A stretch of DNA of 5,297 bases from Candidatus Apopatocola equi (GTDB lineage Bacteria; Bacillota; Clostridia; Oscillospirales; Oscillospiraceae), in contig JAGHSH010000263.1 in NCBI GenBank assembly GCA_018065965.1, forward strand, positions 1 through 5,297, read 5' to 3'. This document shows, piece after piece, positions 1 through 5,297 of the stretch (position 1 is its first letter; the number at the start of each line of letters is the position of its first letter). The notes under the pieces were generated by a model. It was not told the origin of the DNA. It ran no database searches and worked only from the letters and a program-made list of their open reading frames with translations. Position numbers and translations under genes: made by a program.

Positions 1-14
1 GTACCGGCGTTCTC

Positions 15-1489
15 TCAGATAATGAGGCAGATCAAAGAGCTGTTGCCATCGTTGACAATTCGCTGCAGGCTGTGCTGGAGCTACTTCGGGCATTGACAGG
101 CATTTTTCTGATCTTGCTCACCACGCCCTCACCGGCGATATCGCACAGGGGCTTTCCGAAAATATTGGACTCCCAGATACGGGAGGTATCCCCCTCAAAG
201 TCCTGAAGAAGAAAGTTGATGACCTCCTCAGACGCTCTCTCGCCTCCCAGAGCCGGGCTGACCTCCGTTTCGATGTTTGCCATCATCATGTGAATGGAGG
301 GGGCAGAGGCCTTCAGGCGTACGCCGTAGCGCCCGCCCTGACGGACTATTTCCGGTTCCTCCAGCTTCAGCTCCTCCGGGGCTGGCATAACGACCCCGTA
401 GCCGGTCTCCCGGACGGATCGCAGGGCTTCCCCGATCCGGTCATACTCCTTTTTCACGTCCTTCAGCTCCAGCAGGAGCGTCATCAAATCGCCGTCGTCT
501 CTGATTTCAAAGCCGGTCTGGGCGCTGACGGTCTCATAATACAGCTCCCGGGGCAGCTCGATCTCCAGCTCCGCACTGCCTTTTCCCAACAGGATCCGAC
601 TTTTTTTCATGTGCCGTCCCTGTCTGCCTCCTGCTGCGCTCTCGACAAAAGAATCCACATCCGCCATGCAGCGGACGCTCCGAAGCCCCTCCCGAAGAGC
701 CGAATAGAGCTCTGTGCGGATCTCATGCTCCGACGGCAGCGCCTCTACCCAGCTCGGCAACTGAAAGCTCACCTCATTCAGAGGGAACTGTCCCAATATC
801 GATTCAAAAACCGAATGGATATCACTCTCCGTCAGTTGTGCGCAGTTGAGCCGCAGAGGCTCAAGGGCATACTTTTCCCGCAGCTGCGCAGAGAGCGCCA
901 GAGCTGCCGCCCCATCAGGCTCTGTGGAATTGATAACCAAGGCAAAGGGCTTTCCCAATGCCTGCATTTCCCGGATCACCCGTTCTTCTGCCGGAACATA
1001 ATCGCTCCGTGGAATATCGCAGATGCTCCCATCGGTCGTAATGACCAGCGCAACGGTGGAATGCTCGACAATGACCTTGCGTGTCCCCTCCTCCGCCGCC
1101 ACGGTAAGAGGTACTTCCTCCGGGAACCAGGGCGTAGTGACCATACGTTCACTGCCGTCCTCGAATTGCCCGACGGCGCCGCTGACCATATAACCCACAC
1201 AGTCGATCAGCCGCACGGAAAGCTCCGTGCCGCCGAGACTGATAGCCACCGCTTCCTCGGGTACAAATTTCGGCTCCACGGTCATAATGGTCCGGCCGGA
1301 ACCGCTCTGGGGCAGCTCATCTTTGGCCCTTTCCTGCTGATAGAGATTATCGATCCGCGGGATCACCATCGTTTCCATGAAGCGTTTGATGAAGGTGGAT
1401 TTCCCGGTTCTGACTGGCCCCACCACACCCAAATATATGTCTCCGTCCGTGCGGAGCACGATGTCCTCGTAAATGCTGCTGTCTGCCAC
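15..1489 (-). CDS. spoIVA: Stage IV sporulation protein A (spore coat morphogenetic ATPase), frameshifted at its last ~22 codons
   Basis: SpoIVA is a mother-cell cytoskeletal ATPase. It polymerises on the forespore surface, anchored by SpoVM, to make the coat basement layer. The N-terminal half is a TRAFAC-like NTPase domain with Walker A GPVRTGKST and a Walker B-like stretch LIDCVGY near residue 96. The C-terminal part carries family stretches such as DEPEI-like LEEPEIVRQGGR, GVRLKASAPSIHM and MPVNAR. I chose the GTG at 1487-1489: AGGGGG lies 7 nt upstream, and this start puts the Walker A lysine at residue 30, as in Bacillus subtilis. The longer ATG at 1525 has no SD and overlaps the proposed promoter. 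As written, the frame ends at 32 with an unrelated tail (SSSSTACSEL...). The other frame encodes the usual ending LQHSLQRIVNDGNSSLICLI and stops at 15-17. Restoring one T near 82 gives 491 residues, close to the usual 492. Identity is very secure; only the frame at the end is in doubt. Confidence 0.95.
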
Positions 1490-1496
1490 GGCGAAA

Positions 1497-1502
1497 CCCC
1501 CT
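1497..1502 (-). promoter_or_regulatory. Shine-Dalgarno of spoIVA deciding the GTG start
   Basis: AGGGGG on the minus strand with a 7-nt spacer to GTG at 1489. This favours GTG over the ATG codons at 1525 and 1516, neither of which has a comparable SD. Confidence 0.7.
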
Positions 1503-1520
1503 GTTCCTGATCTCATCCAA

Positions 1521-1549
1521 AACATATGGGGGTGCAGGGAAAAATATGC
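1521..1549 (-). promoter_or_regulatory. Sigma-E-type promoter of spoIVA
   Basis: On the minus strand, GCATATT (1549-1543) matches all seven positions of the sigma-E -35 consensus KMATATT. After a 14-nt spacer comes CATATGTT (1528-1521), matching 6 of 8 positions of CATACAHT. The -35 begins directly after the nif3 stop codon. The predicted start of transcription, near 1515, precedes the spoIVA SD. spoIVA is known to be transcribed by sigma-E in the mother cell of B. subtilis. The consensus is quoted from memory and the call is by eye. Confidence 0.65.
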
Positions 1550-2305
1550 TTAACCTTCCAGCGTCTGACCGTGGCACTGGGAAATATGAATCTTCAGCGA
1601 GGGGAAGCCCTCCGAAAGCAGCTCAGCCAGCACAGGGATCACCACGTTCTCCGTGCAGAAATGATCGGCATCGATAACATTCAGTCCCTGGGCCTTTCCG
1701 TCCAGCCACTGATTGTATTTCACCTCGCCGGTCAAAACCGTATCGCAGCCAAGTGCAGGGGCTTCGTAAACCAACTCACCGCCGGAGCCGCCGCAAAGCG
1801 CGATCCTTCTGACCTTGTTCCCGCTGTCATACCAGCGGATACCGGACACACCCAGCCGCTCCTGCAGAAGCTCCAGGAACGCATCCATACTCTCTTCTTC
1901 GGGCAGGGCAGCCACACGGCCGCACTCCAGCTTCTCCACGACCTCGGCTCCGATCACCTCCGCCAATGCATCGTTCACACCGCCGTCGACAATATCCAGA
2001 TTTGTGTGCAGGCAGATGGCAGAAATCCCGTTTTGCACCAGAGCAATGACCAGCCTGCCGGTAAGGTCATCGCTGCGAACCGTTTTCATCGGATGGAAAA
2101 TCAGCGGGTGATGGGTCAGGATCAGCTCTGCCCCCAGCTTCCTGGCCTCCTCAATGACCTCAGCCGTCACATCAAGCGCGAGCAGGACAGTGCTGACCGG
2201 GGCATCGGGAAAACCGCAGAGCAGACCTACGTTGTCAAAATCGAGCTTCAGAGAGGACGGAACCTTCTCTTCAAAATAATCAGCAATATTCCGAACAGTA
2301 ACCAT
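1550..2305 (-). CDS. Nif3-like dinuclear metal center protein (YqfO/YbgI family)
   Basis: A 251-residue Nif3/YbgI-family protein, cytoplasmic. Family members form toroidal hexamers with a two-metal site. Some are annotated as GTP cyclohydrolase I type 2 homologues, but the physiological substrate is not settled. The expected metal ligands are visible: LTHHPLIF (H65, H66), HTNLD (D104) and DADHFCTEN (H215, E219). Also conserved are DNVGLLCG near residue 24 and GGVNDALAEVIG near 108. The length is that of the short YbgI form; the PII-like insert found in the ~370-residue Bacillus YqfO is absent. The ATG at 2305 is chosen because AGGAG lies 5-6 nt upstream and the protein then starts MVTVRNIADYF, as in relatives. 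The start overlaps the last 26 bases of the PHP gene, implying co-transcription. Placement close to trmK is a common Firmicute arrangement. The product is intact. Confidence 0.93.
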   Translation of the reverse strand: MVTVRNIADYFEEKVPSSLKLDFDNVGLLCGFPDAPVSTVLLALDVTAEVIEEARKLGAELILTHHPLIFHPMKTVRSDDLTGRLVIALVQNGISAICLHTNLDIVDGGVNDALAEVIGAEVVEKLECGRVAALPEEESMDAFLELLQERLGVSGIRWYDSGNKVRRIALCGGSGGELVYEAPALGCDTVLTGEVKYNQWLDGKAQGLNVIDADHFCTENVVIPVLAELLSEGFPSLKIHISQCHGQTLEG

Positions 2306-3159
2306 GTTTTCTCCTTTCTGCCAGACAGGCAAAAAATGTCGTCAGCAGCGCAGCATCGGCTCCGTTGGTATCTCCGATGCGCGCAGCCTTGTTGCTTCCG
2401 TGATAATCACTGCCCGCTGTAATGAGCAGTCCCGCCTCCCATGAGAGCGTGAGCATGATCTCCGTCTGGCGCTCTGAATAGCCGGAGTAAAAGCACTCCG
2501 CCCCCATCAGTCCCGCAGAAAACAGGCGTGAGATGCGCTCCCGCGTTTCCTCCGGCGTCAGGCTGGCGGAGCCATCTGCCAGGATCCCGTGAGCCAGGAC
2601 GGGGATACCGCCCGAGCCAAGGATCGCTGTCACAGCATCCTCCGGAGAAAGCATTTTCTCCGGCTCGGTATATCCGTCAAAAAGGGCATACCCTGTCTCG
2701 GAGGATGGGATCAGCCCCTTCCGAAGCAGACAGGCAACAATATGAGGTTTGCCGGGGGTTCTTCTCTCTGCAAAGCTGTTCAAATTCCCCTTGCGTAAAG
2801 CGGAATCCGTACCTCTGCTCCAAAAAGGTCAGGCGGCTCTCCAGTTTTCTCATCCGCGTGCTGTGTCCGTAGGCAACGGCGTCCCGAAGGCAGGGCGCAG
2901 CAGGGTCACAGCCATAACCCAGAATATGGTACTTTCCCCACTCATCCGCACAGGAGAACTCAATGCCGGCAATGAAAAATGGATCGTCCTTCCGCAGCAG
3001 CTTCTCTATAGCGGCGCAGCCATCCATGGTATCGTGGTCGGTCAGGGCAAAGGCATCCACGCCGGAGCAGCGAACAGCCTCCAGCAGCTCCGCAGGATCG
3101 TCGGTACCGTCGGAAAATGCGGAGTGCAGATGCAGGTCGGGATCGTTGAAATAAATCAT
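2280..3159 (-). pseudogene. PHP-domain metal-dependent phosphoesterase, interrupted by a +1 frameshift
   Basis: PHP-family phosphoesterase of the YciV / nucleoside-3',5'-bisphosphate phosphatase type, a cytoplasmic metal-dependent enzyme; the exact substrate cannot be read from sequence. The first frame (3159 to about 2758) carries DLHLHSAFSDG (H10, H12, D17), ALTDHDTMDG (D41, H42), GIEFSC (E67) and YHILGYG (H78). The second frame (about 2758 to 2280) carries GKPHIVACLLRKG, GIPVLAHG (near residue 190) and ITAGSDYHG (near 251). All metal-ligand motifs are therefore present, but in two frames. The switch falls at five Gs (plus strand 2754-2758). With four, the junction reads REKNPGKPHI, as in relatives, and the gene encodes 292 residues, a normal family length. 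The ATG at 3159 has no strong SD, but no other in-frame start is available. It lies 33 bp after trmK and overlaps nif3. Typed as pseudogene because it is broken as read; a base-call error is likely. Confidence 0.85.
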
Positions 3160-3192
3160 ATTCTTAATATCATAAAGCGCAGAATAATATAC

Positions 3193-3886
3193 TCACGCAG
3201 AATAGTGTGCCATTTCCGTTTCTATGTCACTAAGAGCCGCGCTTAAGGTCATCCTCCGCTCTTCATCGCGGCCGGAGATCTCCAGTCCTCTCACAGCGCT
3301 GCTCAGTCTGCGCTGCTGCTCAGCGAGAAAGCGGGACAGCAGCGGGCTGCCATGCAGCAATGCGAAGGGGCCTGTATAGTATTCGCCGCTTTTCCACGGC
3401 TCCATGGTTCCGCCCGAAAGCAAAAAAATCGGATAAATGCGTCCGGCATCCTCCACCAGACATTCGTTTTGAAGGGTCAGTCCCAGCTCAAAGAAGCTCC
3501 GGCAGAGAATCTCCGTGCGGCTCATGGGCTGCAGAATGAGCGTCCGGGGGCTCTCGCAGGCCCAAGGTGAACGGCGGAGGATATCGGCGATATTTTCACC
3601 GCCGAGGCCCGCGATCACCACCGTGTCAACCTCCTTGCTTTTCACGCCCGCCAAACCATCGCAGAGGACAAACCGGATACGCTCTTCCTCGACGGCACGG
3701 GCATTAGCCTGCGCTCTGAAGGGGGAGGGCATTGATATCCGTGGCTACTGCGGAAACGATCTTTTCTTTTTTGAGCAGATAGAGCGGGAGCAGCGCATGA
3801 TCTGTGCCCACATCGGCAAGCTTTGCGCCCTCAGGCACCCACTCGGCTATAGCCGCCAGACGGGGCGGCAGTTTCTTATCTTCCAT
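3193..3886 (-). pseudogene. trmK: tRNA (adenine(22)-N1)-methyltransferase TrmK, interrupted by a frameshift
   Basis: TrmK (YqfN family) uses S-adenosylmethionine to methylate N1 of adenine 22 in tRNA. The first frame (3886 to 3704) holds the SAM-binding start: RLAAIAEWVP, KLADVGTDHALLP (residues 22-33) and VATDIN. It then meets TAA at 3706-3704. The second frame (about 3730 to 3193) continues with ANARAVEEERIRFVLCDGL, VVIAGLGGENIADIL, RTLILQPMSRTE and EDAGRIYPIFLL, all family motifs in the expected order. Joining them needs a net +1 shift between about 3732 and 3706. That could be one base too many in the five-C run (3721-3725) or two missing bases just before the TAA. The repaired product is about 230 residues, close to the Bacillus length. 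The start has no visible SD and sits 12 nt after a strong hairpin. It leads a trmK-PHP-nif3 run. A base-call error is the likely cause. Confidence 0.85.
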
Positions 3887-3898
3887 AATAATAAGTAA

Positions 3899-3921
3899 CG
3901 CCGGAGCAAAATGCCCCGGCG
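3899..3921 (-). terminator. Strong intergenic hairpin between DUF1858 gene and trmK (attenuator or terminator-like)
   Basis: On the minus strand CGCCGGGGCA pairs with TGCTCCGGCG over 10 bp (one G-U) around a 3-nt TTT loop. It lies 15 nt after the DUF1858 stop and 12 nt before the trmK ATG. The downstream TTACTTATTATT is U-rich but interrupted, so termination may be partial. An mRNA-processing, stability or translation-control element is equally possible. Confidence 0.6.
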
Positions 3922-3936
3922 ATCTTCCTTTCGGGC

Positions 3937-4143
3937 TCAGCCCTTCTTGGCAATATACGCGTTCAGCTTTTCCACAAAGAGGTCGGCATTCACGCCGTAC
4001 TCCGCGCAGGCATCCTCAATGCACTCACCCTCAGACATGGCGCAGCCTACGCACTGCATGCCGATGGCCTGAAACAGGCCGGTCGCCTCGGGGCAATTCT
4101 CCAGAACATCGGAGATCAGGGTTTCTTTGGTAACTTTATACAT
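3937..4143 (-). CDS. DUF1858 domain protein (hybrid-cluster-protein-associated redox disulfide type)
   Basis: A 68-residue protein that is entirely one DUF1858 domain, a small helical fold found mainly in anaerobes, alone or attached to larger redox or iron-sulfur proteins. It begins TKETLISDVLENCPEATGLF. The hallmark segment is GMQCVGCAMSEGECIEDAC (residues 28-46), which holds a CxxC pair (C31, C34) plus C40 and C46, followed by NADLFVEKLNAYI. The CxxC suggests a redox-active disulfide or metal site; the partner is unknown. The start ATG at 4143 has a strong GGGAGGAG SD 7 nt upstream. A sigma-A-like promoter lies directly upstream and a hairpin follows the stop. It is not next to a hybrid-cluster protein here, so that association cannot be claimed. 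Cellular function is unassigned. Confidence 0.9.
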   Translation of the reverse strand: MYKVTKETLISDVLENCPEATGLFQAIGMQCVGCAMSEGECIEDACAEYGVNADLFVEKLNAYIAKKG

Positions 4144-4150
4144 TTCGCTT

Positions 4151-4158
4151 CTCCTCCC
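4151..4158 (-). promoter_or_regulatory. Strong ribosome binding site of the DUF1858 gene
   Basis: GGGAGGAG on the minus strand, 7 nt before ATG 4143. It is the strongest SD in the window and contrasts with the SD-less starts of trmK and the PHP gene downstream. Confidence 0.75.
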
Positions 4159-4179
4159 ACAAGAAATAGCTTTTGAACC

Positions 4180-4208
4180 ATTATAACCGGGAAAACGGGA
4201 AAAAACAA
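4180..4208 (-). promoter_or_regulatory. Sigma-A-type promoter of the DUF1858-trmK-PHP-nif3 run
   Basis: TTGTTT (4208-4203) and a perfect TATAAT (4185-4180) on the minus strand are separated by exactly 17 nt. Initiation would fall near 4173, giving a leader of about 30 nt that contains the GGGAGGAG SD. It follows the terminator of the previous unit. The -35 matches 4 of 6 positions of TTGACA. Confidence 0.65.
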
Positions 4209-4220
4209 CTTCTTTTTTCC
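4188..4220. repeat. Tandem and inverted repeats overlapping the DUF1858 promoter (possible operator)
   Basis: On the plus strand CGGGAAAA occurs twice in direct tandem (4188-4203), filling most of the promoter spacer. GGAAAAAA (4198-4205) and TTTTTTCC (4213-4220) form an inverted repeat around a 7-nt centre that covers the -35. The position suits a regulator site, but A/T runs arise easily by chance. Confidence 0.35.
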
Positions 4221-4225
4221 GTTTG

Positions 4226-4260
4226 CAAAAAGAAAAGAGAGGGGCATTGCTGCCGCTCTC
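4226..4260 (-). terminator. Rho-independent terminator after the zinc-ribbon gene
   Basis: On the minus strand GAGAG-C-GGCA, a GCAA tetraloop and TGCC-C-CTCTC form a stem of 5 plus 4 bp with a single C-C mismatch (4260-4237). It is followed immediately by TTTTCTTTTT (4236-4227). It lies 25 nt past the zinc-ribbon stop and before the next promoter, so it cleanly separates two transcription units. Confidence 0.85.
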
Positions 4261-4285
4261 AGTTCTTTCCGTTCATCTGCAAGAA

Positions 4286-4564
4286 TCAGGCGTTGGCCTT
4301 GATCTTGGCGAAGCAATCGCTGCAGTAAACAGGGCGATCGGACTTGGGCTCAAAGGGCACACGGGCCTCGTTGCCGCAAGCAGCGCAGGTAGCGGTGAAG
4401 TACTCACGGGGGCCGCGGGCGGCGTTCTTGCGAGCGTCACGGCAGCTCTTGCAGCGCTGGGGCTCATTCTGGAAGCCGCGCTCAGCGTAGAACTCCTGCT
4501 CACCGGCAGTGAAAACGAATTCGTTGCCGCATTCCTTGCAAACCAGGGTCTTGTCCTCGTACAT
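4286..4564 (-). CDS. Double zinc-ribbon protein (zf-trcl type plus CxxC-x17-CxxC)
   Basis: A 92-residue, cysteine-paired, probably zinc-binding small protein. The N-terminal unit has C9xxC12 and C38xxC41 with the typical filling FVFTAGEQEFYAERGF and EPQRCKSCR, matching the probable zinc-ribbon (treble-clef) family. A basic linker (RKNAARGPRE) leads to the second unit, C60xxC63-x17-C81xxC84, which is the compact CxxC-x17-CxxC knuckle. Both sets of four cysteines are complete. Start ATG 4564 has GAGAGG 8 nt upstream. It lies 47 bp after the sigma factor stop and ends before a good terminator, so it is probably the distal gene of that unit. The role is not known; nucleic-acid or protein binding is only an inference from the fold and the basic linker. 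Confidence 0.88.
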   Translation of the reverse strand: MYEDKTLVCKECGNEFVFTAGEQEFYAERGFQNEPQRCKSCRDARKNAARGPREYFTATCAACGNEARVPFEPKSDRPVYCSDCFAKIKANA

Positions 4565-4587
4565 TTCTGGATCCTCTCTTTGATTCT

Positions 4588-4597
4588 GCCCTAGGGC
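4588..4597. repeat. Perfect 10-bp palindrome between sigma factor and zinc-ribbon genes
   Basis: GCCCTAGGGC is its own reverse complement. It lies in the 47-bp gap about 15 nt downstream of the sigma factor stop codon. There is no T-run after it, so it does not look like a terminator. Function unknown; chance occurrence is possible. Confidence 0.4.
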
Positions 4598-4611
4598 TAA
4601 TAATATTGCGT

Positions 4612-5232
4612 TCAGCTTACGCTGAAGTCGCCGGAAGAAAGTCGGCAGGATAGCTTCTGCCGAATGCGCTGCACAGCATTGGCCACGGATTTAACGTTTT
4701 TCCGGAGCGCCTCCGCAATAGCCTGATAACTCAGGCCATCCAAATAGAGGCGAAGAACCTTCCGTTCAAGGGGGGACAGGGTCTGTGCAAAGGTGGTGAA
4801 AAACTCAGTTACGCTCTCTCTGGCCAGAATCTGCTCCTCCGGGGACGGAAAAGAATCCTCGGAAGGAACCATTCGGGCCTCAGCGGAGTCAGTCTCCGCA
4901 GTAGCCTCGAGGGAAATCCTATCATTGAGAGGGGTATGCTTCATACTGGAAGCAGACTTGATCGCGCTGAGAATTCGATTGCGGATACAGACCTCCGCAA
5001 AAGTCTTAAAGGATACACTGCGGGAAGCGTCGAAACGAAGGATAGCATACCACAAGCCCAGCATACCTTCCTGAGCCAGATCCTCGCTGTCTCCCCCCGT
5101 CAGAAAATAGGGACGGGCGCAGGCTCGAACCAGCTGACGAAATCGCAGCGCCAAAGCATCTGCCGCCTCCCCGTTTCCGGATCGGGCAAGCTGCTGCAAT
5201 TCCTCATCACTGCAGAAGCAAAAGTCAGGCAT
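4612..5232 (-). CDS. sigH: RNA polymerase sigma-70 family factor, sigma-H (SigH/Spo0H) type
   Basis: A sigma factor closely resembling SigH, which directs transition-state and early sporulation genes in Firmicutes. Region 2 is clear: LVRACARPYFLTGGDSEDL, then AQEGMLGLWYAILRFD (residues 53-68) and VSFKTFAEVCIRNRILSAIK, followed by KHTPLN. These match the order and wording of B. subtilis SigH. Region 4 (about 150-195) has LSPLERKVLRLYLDGLSYQAIAEAL and a helix-turn-helix ending VKSVANAVQRIRQKL. The linker (108-135) is acidic and serine-rich. I chose ATG 5232 (206 residues): GGAG lies 6 nt upstream, and this start gives the usual short N-terminus. A GTG at 5280 is possible but would sit almost at the predicted transcription start. 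The neighbours differ from Bacillus, where sigH precedes rpmG, secE and nusG, so a SigH paralogue cannot be excluded. It probably shares a transcript with the zinc-ribbon gene. Confidence 0.88.
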   Translation of the reverse strand: MPDFCFCSDEELQQLARSGNGEAADALALRFRQLVRACARPYFLTGGDSEDLAQEGMLGLWYAILRFDASRSVSFKTFAEVCIRNRILSAIKSASSMKHTPLNDRISLEATAETDSAEARMVPSEDSFPSPEEQILARESVTEFFTTFAQTLSPLERKVLRLYLDGLSYQAIAEALRKNVKSVANAVQRIRQKLSCRLSSGDFSVS

Positions 5233-5290
5233 AGGCATCTCCACACGGATACTATCCAGCAGGAAAGAAGGTTCCCGCACACTTGCTATG

Positions 5291-5296
5291 ATTATA
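5291..5296 (-). promoter_or_regulatory. Possible -10 element of the sigma factor gene at the window edge
   Basis: A perfect TATAAT on the minus strand, about 58 nt before the chosen ATG. The matching -35 would lie beyond the window, so the promoter cannot be confirmed. It would imply a leader of about 50 nt containing GGATAGTATCC, a small palindromic element. Confidence 0.35.
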
Positions 5297-5297
5297 T

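Noticed and set aside
70..95. Programmed ribosomal frameshift in spoIVA
   Set aside because: There is no slippery heptamer or supporting structure, and SpoIVA is not known to be made this way. A base-call error or a simple mutation is far more likely.
290..1510. A 406-codon open frame on the plus strand opposite spoIVA
   Set aside because: It is antisense to a securely identified gene, shows no family motifs, and its composition (many L, R, H, Q) is typical of a reading-frame shadow in GC-rich DNA.
1490..1525. Upstream ATG start for spoIVA adding MFWMRSGTGGFA
   Set aside because: The extension has no SD, overlaps the proposed sigma-E -10, and would displace the Walker A lysine from residue 30.
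1526..2422. A 298-codon plus-strand open frame opposite nif3
   Set aside because: It is antisense to an intact conserved gene and crosses into the PHP gene. It has no recognisable domain and looks like a shadow frame.
3160..3192. Independent promoter in the AT-rich trmK-PHP gap
   Set aside because: TATATT-like boxes occur but I could not find a -35 at suitable spacing. The 33-bp gap fits co-transcription.
5233..5280. GTG start at 5280 for the sigma factor
   Set aside because: The added 16 residues resemble nothing in SigH. The ATG at 5232 has GGAG at 6 nt, while the GTG has no SD and sits close to the predicted transcription start.
1..5297. CRISPR array, tRNA/rRNA, insertion sequence, prophage or defence system
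   Set aside because: No spaced repeat series, no tRNA-like cloverleaf, no transposase or terminal repeats, and no defence-family domains are visible. All space is taken by core Firmicute genes.

Overview
The window comes from an endospore-forming, anaerobic-type Firmicute, most likely class Clostridia. A moderately GC-rich gut Oscillospirales relative would fit, but that rank is a guess. The evidence is a sigma-H-type sporulation sigma factor, the spore-coat ATPase SpoIVA, a DUF1858 redox-disulfide protein typical of anaerobes, and the Firmicute pairing of trmK with a nif3-like gene. Every credible gene lies on the minus strand. Read in the direction of transcription (high to low coordinates) the order is: sigH-like sigma factor, double zinc-ribbon protein, DUF1858 protein, trmK, PHP phosphoesterase, nif3-like protein, spoIVA.

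The layout suggests three transcription segments. (1) The sigma factor and zinc-ribbon gene (5232 to 4286) probably run from a promoter whose -10 sits at the window edge. They end at a clear rho-independent terminator (4226-4260). (2) A sigma-A-type promoter (4180-4208) opens the DUF1858 gene, followed closely by trmK, the PHP gene and nif3. A strong 10-bp hairpin separates DUF1858 from trmK. (3) spoIVA follows nif3 by 60 bp. That gap contains a good match to a sigma-E promoter, so spoIVA can be switched on in the mother cell independently of the housekeeping genes upstream. There is no stretch over 300 bases without a gene.

The main anomaly is that three genes are broken by small frameshifts while both flanking frames still encode well-conserved family sequence. 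trmK breaks near 3704-3732, the PHP gene at a five-G run at 2754-2758, and spoIVA near 82, only about 22 codons before its normal stop. Each needs a net change of one base to be restored (or two inserted bases for trmK). Two of the three lie in or near five-base G/C runs. Sequencing or assembly error is the simplest explanation; very recent decay is the alternative.

Functionally the window combines sporulation control and morphogenesis (sigma factor, SpoIVA) with tRNA modification (TrmK), a metal-dependent phosphoesterase, and small cysteine-rich proteins. I found no CRISPR array, mobile element, RNA gene or plus-strand gene, and no convincing previously undescribed system. The most checkable points are the frameshifts, the sigma-E promoter, and the hairpin in front of an SD-less trmK start.
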